Position numbers and translations under genes: made by a program
Notes under the pieces: generated by a model
Told to the model about the DNA's origin: nothing
Databases searched by the model: none
Seen by the model: the letters and a program-made list of their open reading frames with translations, nothing else
From: Winogradskyella bathintestinalis
Lineage (GTDB): Bacteria > Bacteroidota > Bacteroidia > Flavobacteriales > Flavobacteriaceae
DNA: 64,000 nt
Assembly (NCBI RefSeq): GCF_030407435.1
Contig: NZ_JASDDK010000005.1
Span: 1-64,000 of the forward strand
Reading direction: 5' to 3'
Shown: piece by piece, positions 35,401-44,695 of the stretch
Layout: the number at the start of each line of letters is the position of its first letter
How positions within the stretch are numbered: position 1 is the stretch's first letter

Positions 35401-36384
35401 CTATCTATAATAACTTTGACTAGTACCTTTCGTACAGGCACAATTACTAACACCTTGCAAAAAGTCTAGACCAATTGTTACCATGTGTGTCCCAGAATTA
35501 TAACCAGATAAATCATTTAAAGTCAGTTGGTATGAGTATGCAAAAAAGAACTTATTGAAAGTGATTCCTCCAATAGGACCAACATTTAAAGGTTTAAAAA
35601 ATTGATCATTAAGAAAGCGGTACGACCCTCCTACAAAATAATAATCTCCTTTTCTATTAAATTTTCGATATTTAAAATTTACATCTGTACTGGAACGTTT
35701 GTCACTATCGAACATTTGGACAAATACAGAAGGTTCAAATTCAACATCTTTGTTTTGTTTACTTTTAATAACTAACCCTGAATACAATTGATAATTTAAA
35801 AGTTGAATTGGCTCAACACCTTCATATTTTTCTATGTCTTTTTTCATGATGTTGTTAGCATTTAAACTAAAGTAGAATGCCTTCCATCGGTATAAGAAAC
35901 CAGCATCAAAATTATTATTAGAAACACCTCTGTCATTCGTAATGGCAGGATCTATAATTGGAATATCGTAAGTGGTGTTAAAATCTTCAATAGCAACTCT
36001 AAAACTGTTAATGTTATATGACAATCCAAAGGATAAAAATTGTTTCGATTTATAATCTAACGTTAAATGGTGAGCAAAAGAAAATTTGACACCTTTTTGA
36101 CGCGTATTTCCATTCTTATCGTTATATGCTGAAATACCAGCTCCCGATCTATTTCCTATCCTAATATCTCCATATATCGATTGGTTGTCTGGCGCATTTT
36201 TAATACCAACCCATTGGGTTAATCCATTTGCTCTAATTTTAACATTATCTCCAATACCAGCATACGTTGGAGAAATAACGAAATCGTTATCCGCTAAATA
36301 TTGTGTAAATACTGGTAAGTTTAATTCTTGGCCAAAGCTATTCGCAAAAACCAATAAAAGAATGTATAGTGTGAATTTTTTCAT
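35401..36384 (-). CDS. PorP/SprF family type IX secretion outer-membrane protein
   Basis: A 327-residue outer-membrane beta-barrel protein with signal peptide MKKFTLYILLLVFANSFGQ. The start of the mature protein, LPVFTQYLADNDFVISPTYAGIG, followed by RANGLTQWVGIKNAPDNQSIYGD, is the hallmark of PorP/SprF proteins. The middle has AHHLTLDYKSKQFLSFGLSYNIN and YRWKAFYFSLNANN strands, and the C-terminal region has GSYRFLNDQFFKPLNVGPIGGI. These proteins help secrete and retain type B T9SS substrates at the cell surface, as SprF does for SprB. It lies 28 bases downstream of the giant SprB-like gene and is almost certainly its partner. Confidence 0.92.
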   Translation of the reverse strand: MKKFTLYILLLVFANSFGQELNLPVFTQYLADNDFVISPTYAGIGDNVKIRANGLTQWVGIKNAPDNQSIYGDIRIGNRSGAGISAYNDKNGNTRQKGVKFSFAHHLTLDYKSKQFLSFGLSYNINSFRVAIEDFNTTYDIPIIDPAITNDRGVSNNNFDAGFLYRWKAFYFSLNANNIMKKDIEKYEGVEPIQLLNYQLYSGLVIKSKQNKDVEFEPSVFVQMFDSDKRSSTDVNFKYRKFNRKGDYYFVGGSYRFLNDQFFKPLNVGPIGGITFNKFFFAYSYQLTLNDLSGYNSGTHMVTIGLDFLQGVSNCACTKGTSQSYYR

Positions 36385-36412
36385 AAGGTAATTTCTTTAA
36401 TGTGCTTTGCTA

Positions 36413-39400
36413 TTATCTGTAAAGGGTGAAATGTCCAACAAATTCTTTATCGTGATCAGAATCATTAGTTTGAACCACGAACCAATAATCTCCCATTGGC
36501 AATTCCTTACCATTATATTTACCGTCCCAAGCTTCTCCAACATGATATGTAGCGACTTTTCGTCCATAACGATCAAAGATGTCGAAGGTTAAATTCGGAT
36601 AATTTTCGGTACAGCCTGGTGCCCAAGTATCATATTGATTATCGCCATTTGGTGTAAACCAATTTGGAATACATATATCTTCAAACTCTAATTCTATTTG
36701 TGCTGTTGCAAAACAACCACTGCTATCCGTTACCGTCACCGTATAAGTGCCAGATTCGGTTATGATATAAGAAGTTTCATCCCCGTAATCTTCATTGTTC
36801 AAAGTATATTGGTAATCACCTGCACCACCAGCGGCATTGGCTATAAATTCATTAAGTCCGCCTGGGGTTAGGGTTAGAGTTACAGGTACAGTTGTTTCAA
36901 TATCAAAAAATTCTGTAGACTGAATACAACCGTTAGTATGTCTAACTTCTATATAATGATCAGTTCCAACGGCTACGTTGATAAATTTATTTTCCGCTTG
37001 AAAAGGACCGCCATTAAGTGAATAATCAAGCTGTGTGAGATCTTCAATAGAAGCATCAACACTTACTGTTACTGCGTTTCCTTGAATGTTGTTTTCACAA
37101 ATATTTTCAACGAGAATTTCTGGTAAAATACTAACAGACTCTGGGAAAGTTATATTCCATTCAGATTCACATCCCTCAGCATCTCTCACAAAAACAACAT
37201 GGTCTCCACCAACTAAATCCGTAAAGTCAAATTGAGTTTGTGTAGCGAACCCTGTGGTATATGTACCGTCATAATTATCTAAACTAACGCTATAAGGCAA
37301 TGTTCCTCCTGAGATATCAATACTAAATTCACCGTCTGCATTTCCACTACAAACTTCAGGGAAAAATGAATCGGCTACAATACTTAATATTACAGGTTCA
37401 GGTTCTATAACATCGAAATTAAATGTTAAGAAACAGCCTAATTCATCTTGAACAATGATTTCATAATTTCCTGGCGCTAAGTCTTCGAAAACATTGGTAT
37501 CAAAAAACTGATTGAGTTGTGGAGAAATAGCATACTTAATGATTCCTGTACCACCTGTTGCTGTAATCTCAACCGATCCATTATTGCTTCCAGCACAACT
37601 AACGTTATTAACTACAATAGTGGCATCAATTGGCTCGTCTGGTTCAGTAATGCTTATTGGAGCAGAAGTGGCATTACAATCTCCACTTTCTACGTATACA
37701 ACATAATCACCAGCAAAAAGATTTGTAAAATATCCAGGTGTATTTTGAGTCGCTGTAATAGTGTTACCTGCATTATCTTGTAAAGTGTAAGTGTAATTTT
37801 CAAGCCCACCTAAGGCAGTTGCTAAAATAGAACCATTACTATCTCCTGCACAATTGATTGTTGGATTTGCAGATTCTAAAGTTACTTCTAATGTTGGAAG
37901 GGGATCTACTGTAATTTCATTAGATACATTAGTTACACAGCCATTCGCATCTTGCACATAATAAGAATAAACTCCATCTGATACCGAAAATGTTGTGGAT
38001 GTAGTAAATGTTCCTAAAATTGGTGCAAATGATGCATTATCACTATAGGAATACATTCCAGTTCCTCCAGTAGCACTCAGTGTTAAAGTAGATTCCGTTA
38101 AACACGTTTGAGTGGTTGTTCTTACTAAACTCGATACAATTGGCTCTGGTTCTGCAATCACTATATTTACTGATGAAAACTCGCAATCGTAACCATCCGT
38201 GATTCTTACAAAATAAGTTCCAGGTCCTAAGTTTTCAAAGATGTTAGAAGTTTGTGGTCCAGAAACACTTGGTGTTGGTGAAACCGTATTTAAAGTATAG
38301 GTATAATTAGAACCTTGCCCACCGGTTACATTAGAAATTGTTATACGAGCATCTTGATCTCCAAAACAAGATAAAATTGTTGTGCTTGGAGTAAAAGTTG
38401 CAGCGATAGGATCTGGAGTTTCAAGTGTAATTACTTCAGAGACGATACAACCACCTGAATCTCTAACATTAACCGTATAATTACCTGCAGAAAGACCTGC
38501 AAACGAACCATTAGAAGAATAAGCTACCGTCGCATTTCCTGTTAATTCATATTCATAATCTCCCCAACCACCGGTTGCAATAGCTGTAATTGTGCCTTCA
38601 TTATCGTTACAAGTTACATCAGAAGTTTCCGAAACGCTAAGCGTCATAGCCTCTAAAGGTGAAACAATAGTCACATTTGCAGTTGTAGAACAAAACGGAA
38701 TATCGGTTTCTGTAATTACAACAGTATATATTCCGGCTTCCATTCCTGTTACTAATTCAGGGTTAGTTGAGGTGTTAGCAGTTACAATGCCTGAAACAGA
38801 AACACCTGAATTATCTAAAATTTCATAAGTATAAGCACCACTATAATTAGCAACATTGATTCCGAATGTACCGGAATTATCTCCGAAACAAGTGATTTCA
38901 TTTGGTGTTAATGTCAATGTTGGTACTATCGCCTCTGAAACCGAAATTGAAACATCTTCAGTACATGAGGTTACTGTGTCGGTAATAGTGATTGTATATG
39001 TTCCTGAAGGCACTCCAGAAAATACATTTCCCGCAAGGCTTATTGAAGCCGGACTTGGTAAAATGCTATAAGTATAAGATCCGGATCCTCCAGAACTTGT
39101 TACTGTAATGGCTCCATCATCATTATTACAAGATGGCGATGTTGTTACTTCTGGGGTAATGGTGATTGGTGCAACAATATCTAATGACACTGTATTACCA
39201 CAACCATTTACATCTTGAATCGTAATAGAATGCGTTCCTGAATATAAATTTGAAAGTGTAAACGGGAATGTTTGAGTTTGAAATACACCACCGTTAATAC
39301 TAACACTATATGGAGGAATTCCCGCCGTATCTAAGGTCACATCAATTTCAAAATCACCTTCTCCAACGGTACACTGGTTATTAAAACTAGCAGAAACCAC

Positions 39401-42400
39401 GGGAGTTGCGTCCATATCCAAAACTTGAACCGGACTAGTAACGATACAACCATAAGCATCTATAACATGTACGTAATAACTATCAGCATCTAAATTAAAT
39501 GTACTTGAAGCATTCCAAGCAGCATCCGAAGGAAGTGGAGCAGCAGGAGTTGTTGTGATTTGATATTGATATGGAGGCGTTCCGTTTGAACCTATAGCAC
39601 TGATGATTCCTGAATTAGGATTACAATTTGCATTCTGATCAATTGAAACTGCTAATTCTAATAAGAAAGCCGATTCTGTAATATTAAAAGGAACAGTAAT
39701 AACTCCACAACCAGCATTTGGTCCAGAAGTTTCACTAATTGAAACAAAGTAGTTTCCGAAAGGTAATGGTCCTAATTCTGTAACGTTTAATGATCCGTTT
39801 GCTGGTACAGATCCTGAACCTGTTATGCCAGTTGTTGTTAAACTTAACGAATCAAAAACTTCATAATTTACAGAAACGGTACTCCCATAAACACTATTAA
39901 CTGTAAATGAAACATTACCATCTGCGCTTCCTGTACATGTAATATTATTAGCACTAACGGCTGTTGCAGTTAAGGTAGAGTTTGTTGGTATAGCAATCGT
40001 TGCTGGCTCATAGTAACTGCAGTTTGTAGATTGGTCATACACAATAAATGTATATAATACACCAGGTATTAAGCCTGTGAATGTTGCAGATTCACTTCCA
40101 GGGGTATCTTCTGCTAACCAAGTACCTGTTGGATAGTCAAAACCAGGACCTTCATAGATACTGAAGAAAAATGGCCCTGCACTTGTAAGCGTTGAACCTA
40201 TGCTAACTTCAGCTTTACCACCAGTAGAACAATCTACAGTTGTAGTCACATCAATATCTAAATCCGTTGGAGGAGAAGCTACCAATACATCTTGAACTAA
40301 AATAGAACAACCATTAGCATCAACGATATTGATTTGGTACAATCCGAAATCAACAACATTAAAATTAACCGAAGTAGTCCCTGAATTATTAAGTTCAAAG
40401 TTTGAATAACCATTCGTTCCTGTTACAAAATAATTATAAGGAGATGTTCCACCTGTAACTGAATTAACAATTACAGAACCTTGAGAAACTCCTCCAACAC
40501 CACAGGTAATATCAATAGCTTCATGGTCTACTACTATAGCATCTGGTTGGTCAATTGTTACGGTTTCAGTTGTTGTACACATTTTTGAATCTGTAAGTGT
40601 AACCGTATATGTTCCTGCTGGTAAACTAGACGTTTGTGTACCATAATTTGTTCCTGTTGTATCGTTATTCACATTAATAGTAAAAGGAGGCGTTCCAACA
40701 GACATATCGATAGTCACATCAATGGCTCCATTAGAATCTCCATTACATAAAATAGGTTGTGTTTGAGCTACCAAACTTAGAGCCGGTAATGATATTGGAT
40801 TAACGGTTAGTTCTGAGGATTCTGCCGTACAACCATTAGCATCGGTAATTTGAAACTGATAGGTTCCTGCCGTTGCAGTAGTATAGGAAAAAGAAGTCCC
40901 TGTAGACCCTAAAGGTGTGTAAGTTCCACCGTTAATAGATACTGAATATGTATAAGGTGCTGGACCAGTAATGTTTCCAGTAATAACAGCGTCTGGTGAA
41001 GCTGTACAATCCAAGTCTTTTGTTAAAATAACAGCTAACGTTGGAGTAGGAATAGGGGCAATAGTATAAGATTCACTATACACACAATCATTTTCATCTT
41101 TTACTTGAAAAGTATAAGTGCCAGGTTCTAGATTTGCAAAATCAGTAGATTGTTGATAAACTGTTGCCGCAGACGCAGGAGCACTAATTTGATACTCTAA
41201 TGTGCCAATACCACCAACAGTACTGGTGATGGAAACAATTGTTGTATTTGTAGGACAAGTAATAGGGGAATTATTAAAAGTTAAATCCGTTGGAGGGTTT
41301 AAAGCTTCTACGTCTATTTGATTCATGGCTGATGAACAACCGCTAGCATCTTTTACGATTATAGAGTATGTACCTTGAGTTAAATTATTAAAAACATTAT
41401 TGCTTTGAAAATTAACTCCATCAATACTATACGTGTAAGGCGCAGTGCCTCCTGTAACTCCTGTAACTGTAATCGTTCCGTCTAAAATACAAGTAAAAGG
41501 AGCGGTTAATTCCGCAGTACCAGTAATAGCAGTGGCAGTATTTATGGTAGCTGATTGTGGAGTAGTTTCACAAACATCAGTGCCAGAGGTATATTGAAGA
41601 ACTACATTGTAATCTCCAACTGGTAAACCTGAAAAAACATTTGAATTAACAAACGTAGTTCCACCATCGATACTATATTCAACGTTAGTACCATTAGCGT
41701 TGGTTACATTGATGGTTAATGCGCCTGAATTAATATCGTCTGCACAGGCTATATCCGTAATATCTATATTAAAATCTGGCTGAGGTATAGCATCAACTGA
41801 AAGTGTAACCTCTGCACTACAATTATTAGAATCTACAACTGTGATATTATAAACTCCAGCCGTAGTTACAACAATTTCAGGTACAGTTTGAAAATCTGTT
41901 GTACTATTTACAAAATAATAATAAGGTGGCGTTCCACCTACAGGATAAACTGTAATCTCACCATCAGAACACGATAATGGGTTTGTTAAAGCCGCAGTAG
42001 CAGTTAAAATTGGTGGTTGCGTAATGGTGATTTCTTCAGAGAATATACATCCATTTTCAGAAGTTATTGTGGCGGTATAAGTTCCCGAATTCAAGTTTTG
42101 AAACGTGTAAGTGTTATCAATTCGAGGGCCAACATTGTTTACTAAAGTTCCATTTTCAAAAAGTGAAAATGAATATTGTGGATCTATATCATTTGCTGCT
42201 AAATTTATTGATCCTTTATCATCATGACAAAGTGGTTGTGTAACAATTGATGAGCCCGAAAATTCACGCTCTCTAATTTGTACATCTGGCACAGTAAAAA
42301 CACAAGGGTTCGACGTAACACCGACCTGTCTAATGTAAGCCGTGTAAATTCCTGCTGAGTTTACCGAAAATACGTTGCTATTTTGAAAATTGGAACCATC

Positions 42401-44626
42401 TAAACTGTACTCATAACCCGATGGTACACCGTTTACTGTTATGCTTCCAGCGGTAGTACAAATTATATCTGTAGCGTTAACAGTAGCATTTAAAAGATTT
42501 TCGTAGACGTTGAAATAAAACTGAACGAAACAACCTCCTGGATAATTGATGGTTATTCTATATTGACCTGAAGTATCAGCTAAAAAGTTAGAATCATTTT
42601 GTACTTCAACCCAAGTACAGCCAGCATCTTCATTTGCACAATCGGAATTGGAAACAGCAGGACAGCTAGATTCGTCAAGCTTTTCCCAAATAACAGAAGT
42701 AGATTCTGAAATGTTTGTTTCAATTAATCTAGAATCTTCCGCTCCACATAAGAAAATATTAGGTAATAATTTTCCGTCATTAGGACACGTAACCACCTCA
42801 TCTGCATAAGGAATTACGGGATTTACAGTGTTTTCTCCAAAAATTTGAACTTCAAAAATTTGAACTATGGATTGGCATGGTGCAACGGCAGTATTAAATG
42901 AATAATAGGTACCCGTTTCGGTAACTGTTATGGTTTGTGTATTTCCTATAACAGGTGTTCCGGTTTCACTGGTAGACCATGCATAAGAATCGTAACCATT
43001 GGCAGCAGTAAGTTCTACACTTTCACCACATAAAATAATCTCTTCAGAAAAAGTACAATTTAAATCAGCTAAAAAATTAGTAGCTCGTGGTGACAATAGA
43101 CATCCTGTATTACTACTTAAACTTGGATCATCTGTAATTGAGAAATTTGGATTGTAAAATCCGTTGTAAGACGCATAAGCTTGATTACTAATGATATTAG
43201 AACAGGCATCTATTAATAAATTACAAGATTCAACGACTTCGACTTCAATTCTAATTTCGTAAACAGGGTCGTTTTCTTCAACTAAATCATTATCAATTGC
43301 AAAAATGATTTCTCGAGTTACAGGATTGTAACTAGAGACGGTAACACCAGCAGGTAACACCAAATCTTCTGGATAGTTAAATATAATATTTACAGGAAGA
43401 ATATCTCTAATTTGAAAATTAGTAGCATTATCATTCCCTGTATTTTGAAAACCAATAACATAGTTTAAGGAAGCTCCCAGACCCACATATTCATCACCAA
43501 TATCATTTCCGGCATCATCTTCCACAATCTTAGTGAGTACAATATTAGGCTCTATAATTTCTACAGCAAAGGCAAAGAAATAAGGGAAATAAGTATCACC
43601 ACTTGTTTCTAAGCGGATAGTACCAGCCGTTGCGTCATTAGCAATAACTGAATTTCCTGGATTAGGAATAGCAATTACTCCTGTATCAAACCCTAAGGTA
43701 TTTGTACTATTGGGAACTCTATCATTGACAGGTGTGGCATCTAATTGTGTTACCGAACTATTGAAAAAATTAGCAACTGGGCGATCTGCAGTTGATAAAC
43801 TAACACCGTTTAGTCTTAAACGATCACCTAAAATAGGACTATCACCTTCTAACGTGGCAAAGGCAAAATTAGCTCTAACTGGAGCAGGAGCAGGAACTGT
43901 TCTAAACCCATCAACAGGAATATCTAATGCAGGATTTCCACCTGCCACACTAATGGCACTAAAACCATCAAAACTTGTAATTGATTTACCTGGTAGAGTA
44001 GGATCTTCATACACCACAAATAAGGACCACCCAGCAGATTGCCCCGTGCCGTTATAAGGACTGAAAGTAGCCGTTTCGCCTTCGGCTGAAGATACGTTGG
44101 CAATGGTATAAGTTCCTAAATCTACACCAGACCCATAGCTGGTTACAATAGAAGTTACATCTGCAAAACAGGCATATGAAAAACTATCACCACCGTCTAC
44201 ACTAGAACTACCGGCGTCATAAATCACCGTCCCGCTGATATCATTATAACCACCTACTGGACCTTTAAATTTTACCTCTGTGATAGGTTCGTCGCCAGGG
44301 TTTACTGCGCCCCAATACAATCCGGCATAAATTATTTTGTAGCAATTAGGATTTGGAATATCTAAATCTGCACTAGAGGAACTAAACGTAGATGCATCGC
44401 TATCTATATCAATATAAGTCATATCGACTTGATGATTGTATACTGAATTGTCGTTAAAAGCATTATTATTTGGTCCAAGAATATTGTTTCCAATAAGAAC
44501 AATATCCCCTTTTAAATCCTCGTTAAATCGCGGAGTAAAAGGTTCGTAGTTTTGAGCAAATGCTTGCTGTCCAAAAATGAGTATTAGAACAATTATGGCT
44601 ATTCTAGAAAAAGTAGGTTTTTTCAT
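36413..44626 (-). CDS. Giant SprB-like surface protein with type B T9SS (gliding-motility-associated) C-terminal domain
   Basis: A 2737-residue secreted protein. After a signal peptide (residues 1-24) comes a beta-rich N-terminal region (about 25-360; CYKIIYAGLYWGAVNPGDEP). A DUF11-like module follows at about 365-480 (VGLGASLNYVIGFQNTGND), then an Ig-like region. The core is roughly two dozen SprB-type repeats, each carrying variants of a PYTYSIDGVNF-type strand, a GTYTVTVTD strand and a terminal GC. The last 85 residues are a type B T9SS sorting domain (CIPNWFTPNGDNQYDTWAPG, FDIFDRYGRKVA, GDYWFVVQTND). Such proteins are surface adhesins; SprB drives gliding in Flavobacterium. Repeats have many cysteines paired by position. 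Directly followed by its PorP/SprF partner. Confidence 0.92.
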   Translation of the reverse strand: MKKPTFSRIAIIVLILIFGQQAFAQNYEPFTPRFNEDLKGDIVLIGNNILGPNNNAFNDNSVYNHQVDMTYIDIDSDASTFSSSSADLDIPNPNCYKIIYAGLYWGAVNPGDEPITEVKFKGPVGGYNDISGTVIYDAGSSSVDGGDSFSYACFADVTSIVTSYGSGVDLGTYTIANVSSAEGETATFSPYNGTGQSAGWSLFVVYEDPTLPGKSITSFDGFSAISVAGGNPALDIPVDGFRTVPAPAPVRANFAFATLEGDSPILGDRLRLNGVSLSTADRPVANFFNSSVTQLDATPVNDRVPNSTNTLGFDTGVIAIPNPGNSVIANDATAGTIRLETSGDTYFPYFFAFAVEIIEPNIVLTKIVEDDAGNDIGDEYVGLGASLNYVIGFQNTGNDNATNFQIRDILPVNIIFNYPEDLVLPAGVTVSSYNPVTREIIFAIDNDLVEENDPVYEIRIEVEVVESCNLLIDACSNIISNQAYASYNGFYNPNFSITDDPSLSSNTGCLLSPRATNFLADLNCTFSEEIILCGESVELTAANGYDSYAWSTSETGTPVIGNTQTITVTETGTYYSFNTAVAPCQSIVQIFEVQIFGENTVNPVIPYADEVVTCPNDGKLLPNIFLCGAEDSRLIETNISESTSVIWEKLDESSCPAVSNSDCANEDAGCTWVEVQNDSNFLADTSGQYRITINYPGGCFVQFYFNVYENLLNATVNATDIICTTAGSITVNGVPSGYEYSLDGSNFQNSNVFSVNSAGIYTAYIRQVGVTSNPCVFTVPDVQIREREFSGSSIVTQPLCHDDKGSINLAANDIDPQYSFSLFENGTLVNNVGPRIDNTYTFQNLNSGTYTATITSENGCIFSEEITITQPPILTATAALTNPLSCSDGEITVYPVGGTPPYYYFVNSTTDFQTVPEIVVTTAGVYNITVVDSNNCSAEVTLSVDAIPQPDFNIDITDIACADDINSGALTINVTNANGTNVEYSIDGGTTFVNSNVFSGLPVGDYNVVLQYTSGTDVCETTPQSATINTATAITGTAELTAPFTCILDGTITVTGVTGGTAPYTYSIDGVNFQSNNVFNNLTQGTYSIIVKDASGCSSAMNQIDVEALNPPTDLTFNNSPITCPTNTTIVSITSTVGGIGTLEYQISAPASAATVYQQSTDFANLEPGTYTFQVKDENDCVYSESYTIAPIPTPTLAVILTKDLDCTASPDAVITGNITGPAPYTYSVSINGGTYTPLGSTGTSFSYTTATAGTYQFQITDANGCTAESSELTVNPISLPALSLVAQTQPILCNGDSNGAIDVTIDMSVGTPPFTINVNNDTTGTNYGTQTSSLPAGTYTVTLTDSKMCTTTETVTIDQPDAIVVDHEAIDITCGVGGVSQGSVIVNSVTGGTSPYNYFVTGTNGYSNFELNNSGTTSVNFNVVDFGLYQINIVDANGCSILVQDVLVASPPTDLDIDVTTTVDCSTGGKAEVSIGSTLTSAGPFFFSIYEGPGFDYPTGTWLAEDTPGSESATFTGLIPGVLYTFIVYDQSTNCSYYEPATIAIPTNSTLTATAVSANNITCTGSADGNVSFTVNSVYGSTVSVNYEVFDSLSLTTTGITGSGSVPANGSLNVTELGPLPFGNYFVSISETSGPNAGCGVITVPFNITESAFLLELAVSIDQNANCNPNSGIISAIGSNGTPPYQYQITTTPAAPLPSDAAWNASSTFNLDADSYYVHVIDAYGCIVTSPVQVLDMDATPVVSASFNNQCTVGEGDFEIDVTLDTAGIPPYSVSINGGVFQTQTFPFTLSNLYSGTHSITIQDVNGCGNTVSLDIVAPITITPEVTTSPSCNNDDGAITVTSSGGSGSYTYSILPSPASISLAGNVFSGVPSGTYTITITDTVTSCTEDVSISVSEAIVPTLTLTPNEITCFGDNSGTFGINVANYSGAYTYEILDNSGVSVSGIVTANTSTNPELVTGMEAGIYTVVITETDIPFCSTTANVTIVSPLEAMTLSVSETSDVTCNDNEGTITAIATGGWGDYEYELTGNATVAYSSNGSFAGLSAGNYTVNVRDSGGCIVSEVITLETPDPIAATFTPSTTILSCFGDQDARITISNVTGGQGSNYTYTLNTVSPTPSVSGPQTSNIFENLGPGTYFVRITDGYDCEFSSVNIVIAEPEPIVSSLVRTTTQTCLTESTLTLSATGGTGMYSYSDNASFAPILGTFTTSTTFSVSDGVYSYYVQDANGCVTNVSNEITVDPLPTLEVTLESANPTINCAGDSNGSILATALGGLENYTYTLQDNAGNTITATQNTPGYFTNLFAGDYVVYVESGDCNATSAPISITEPDEPIDATIVVNNVSCAGSNNGSVEITATGGTGIIKYAISPQLNQFFDTNVFEDLAPGNYEIIVQDELGCFLTFNFDVIEPEPVILSIVADSFFPEVCSGNADGEFSIDISGGTLPYSVSLDNYDGTYTTGFATQTQFDFTDLVGGDHVVFVRDAEGCESEWNITFPESVSILPEILVENICENNIQGNAVTVSVDASIEDLTQLDYSLNGGPFQAENKFINVAVGTDHYIEVRHTNGCIQSTEFFDIETTVPVTLTLTPGGLNEFIANAAGGAGDYQYTLNNEDYGDETSYIITESGTYTVTVTDSSGCFATAQIELEFEDICIPNWFTPNGDNQYDTWAPGCTENYPNLTFDIFDRYGRKVATYHVGEAWDGKYNGKELPMGDYWFVVQTNDSDHDKEFVGHFTLYR

Positions 44627-44695
44627 GATATAATTTTTAAATTCTAGACTTTTTCTCGGGGCAGAGAAGACAGTTTAGAGAGGCTTAACACTTAT

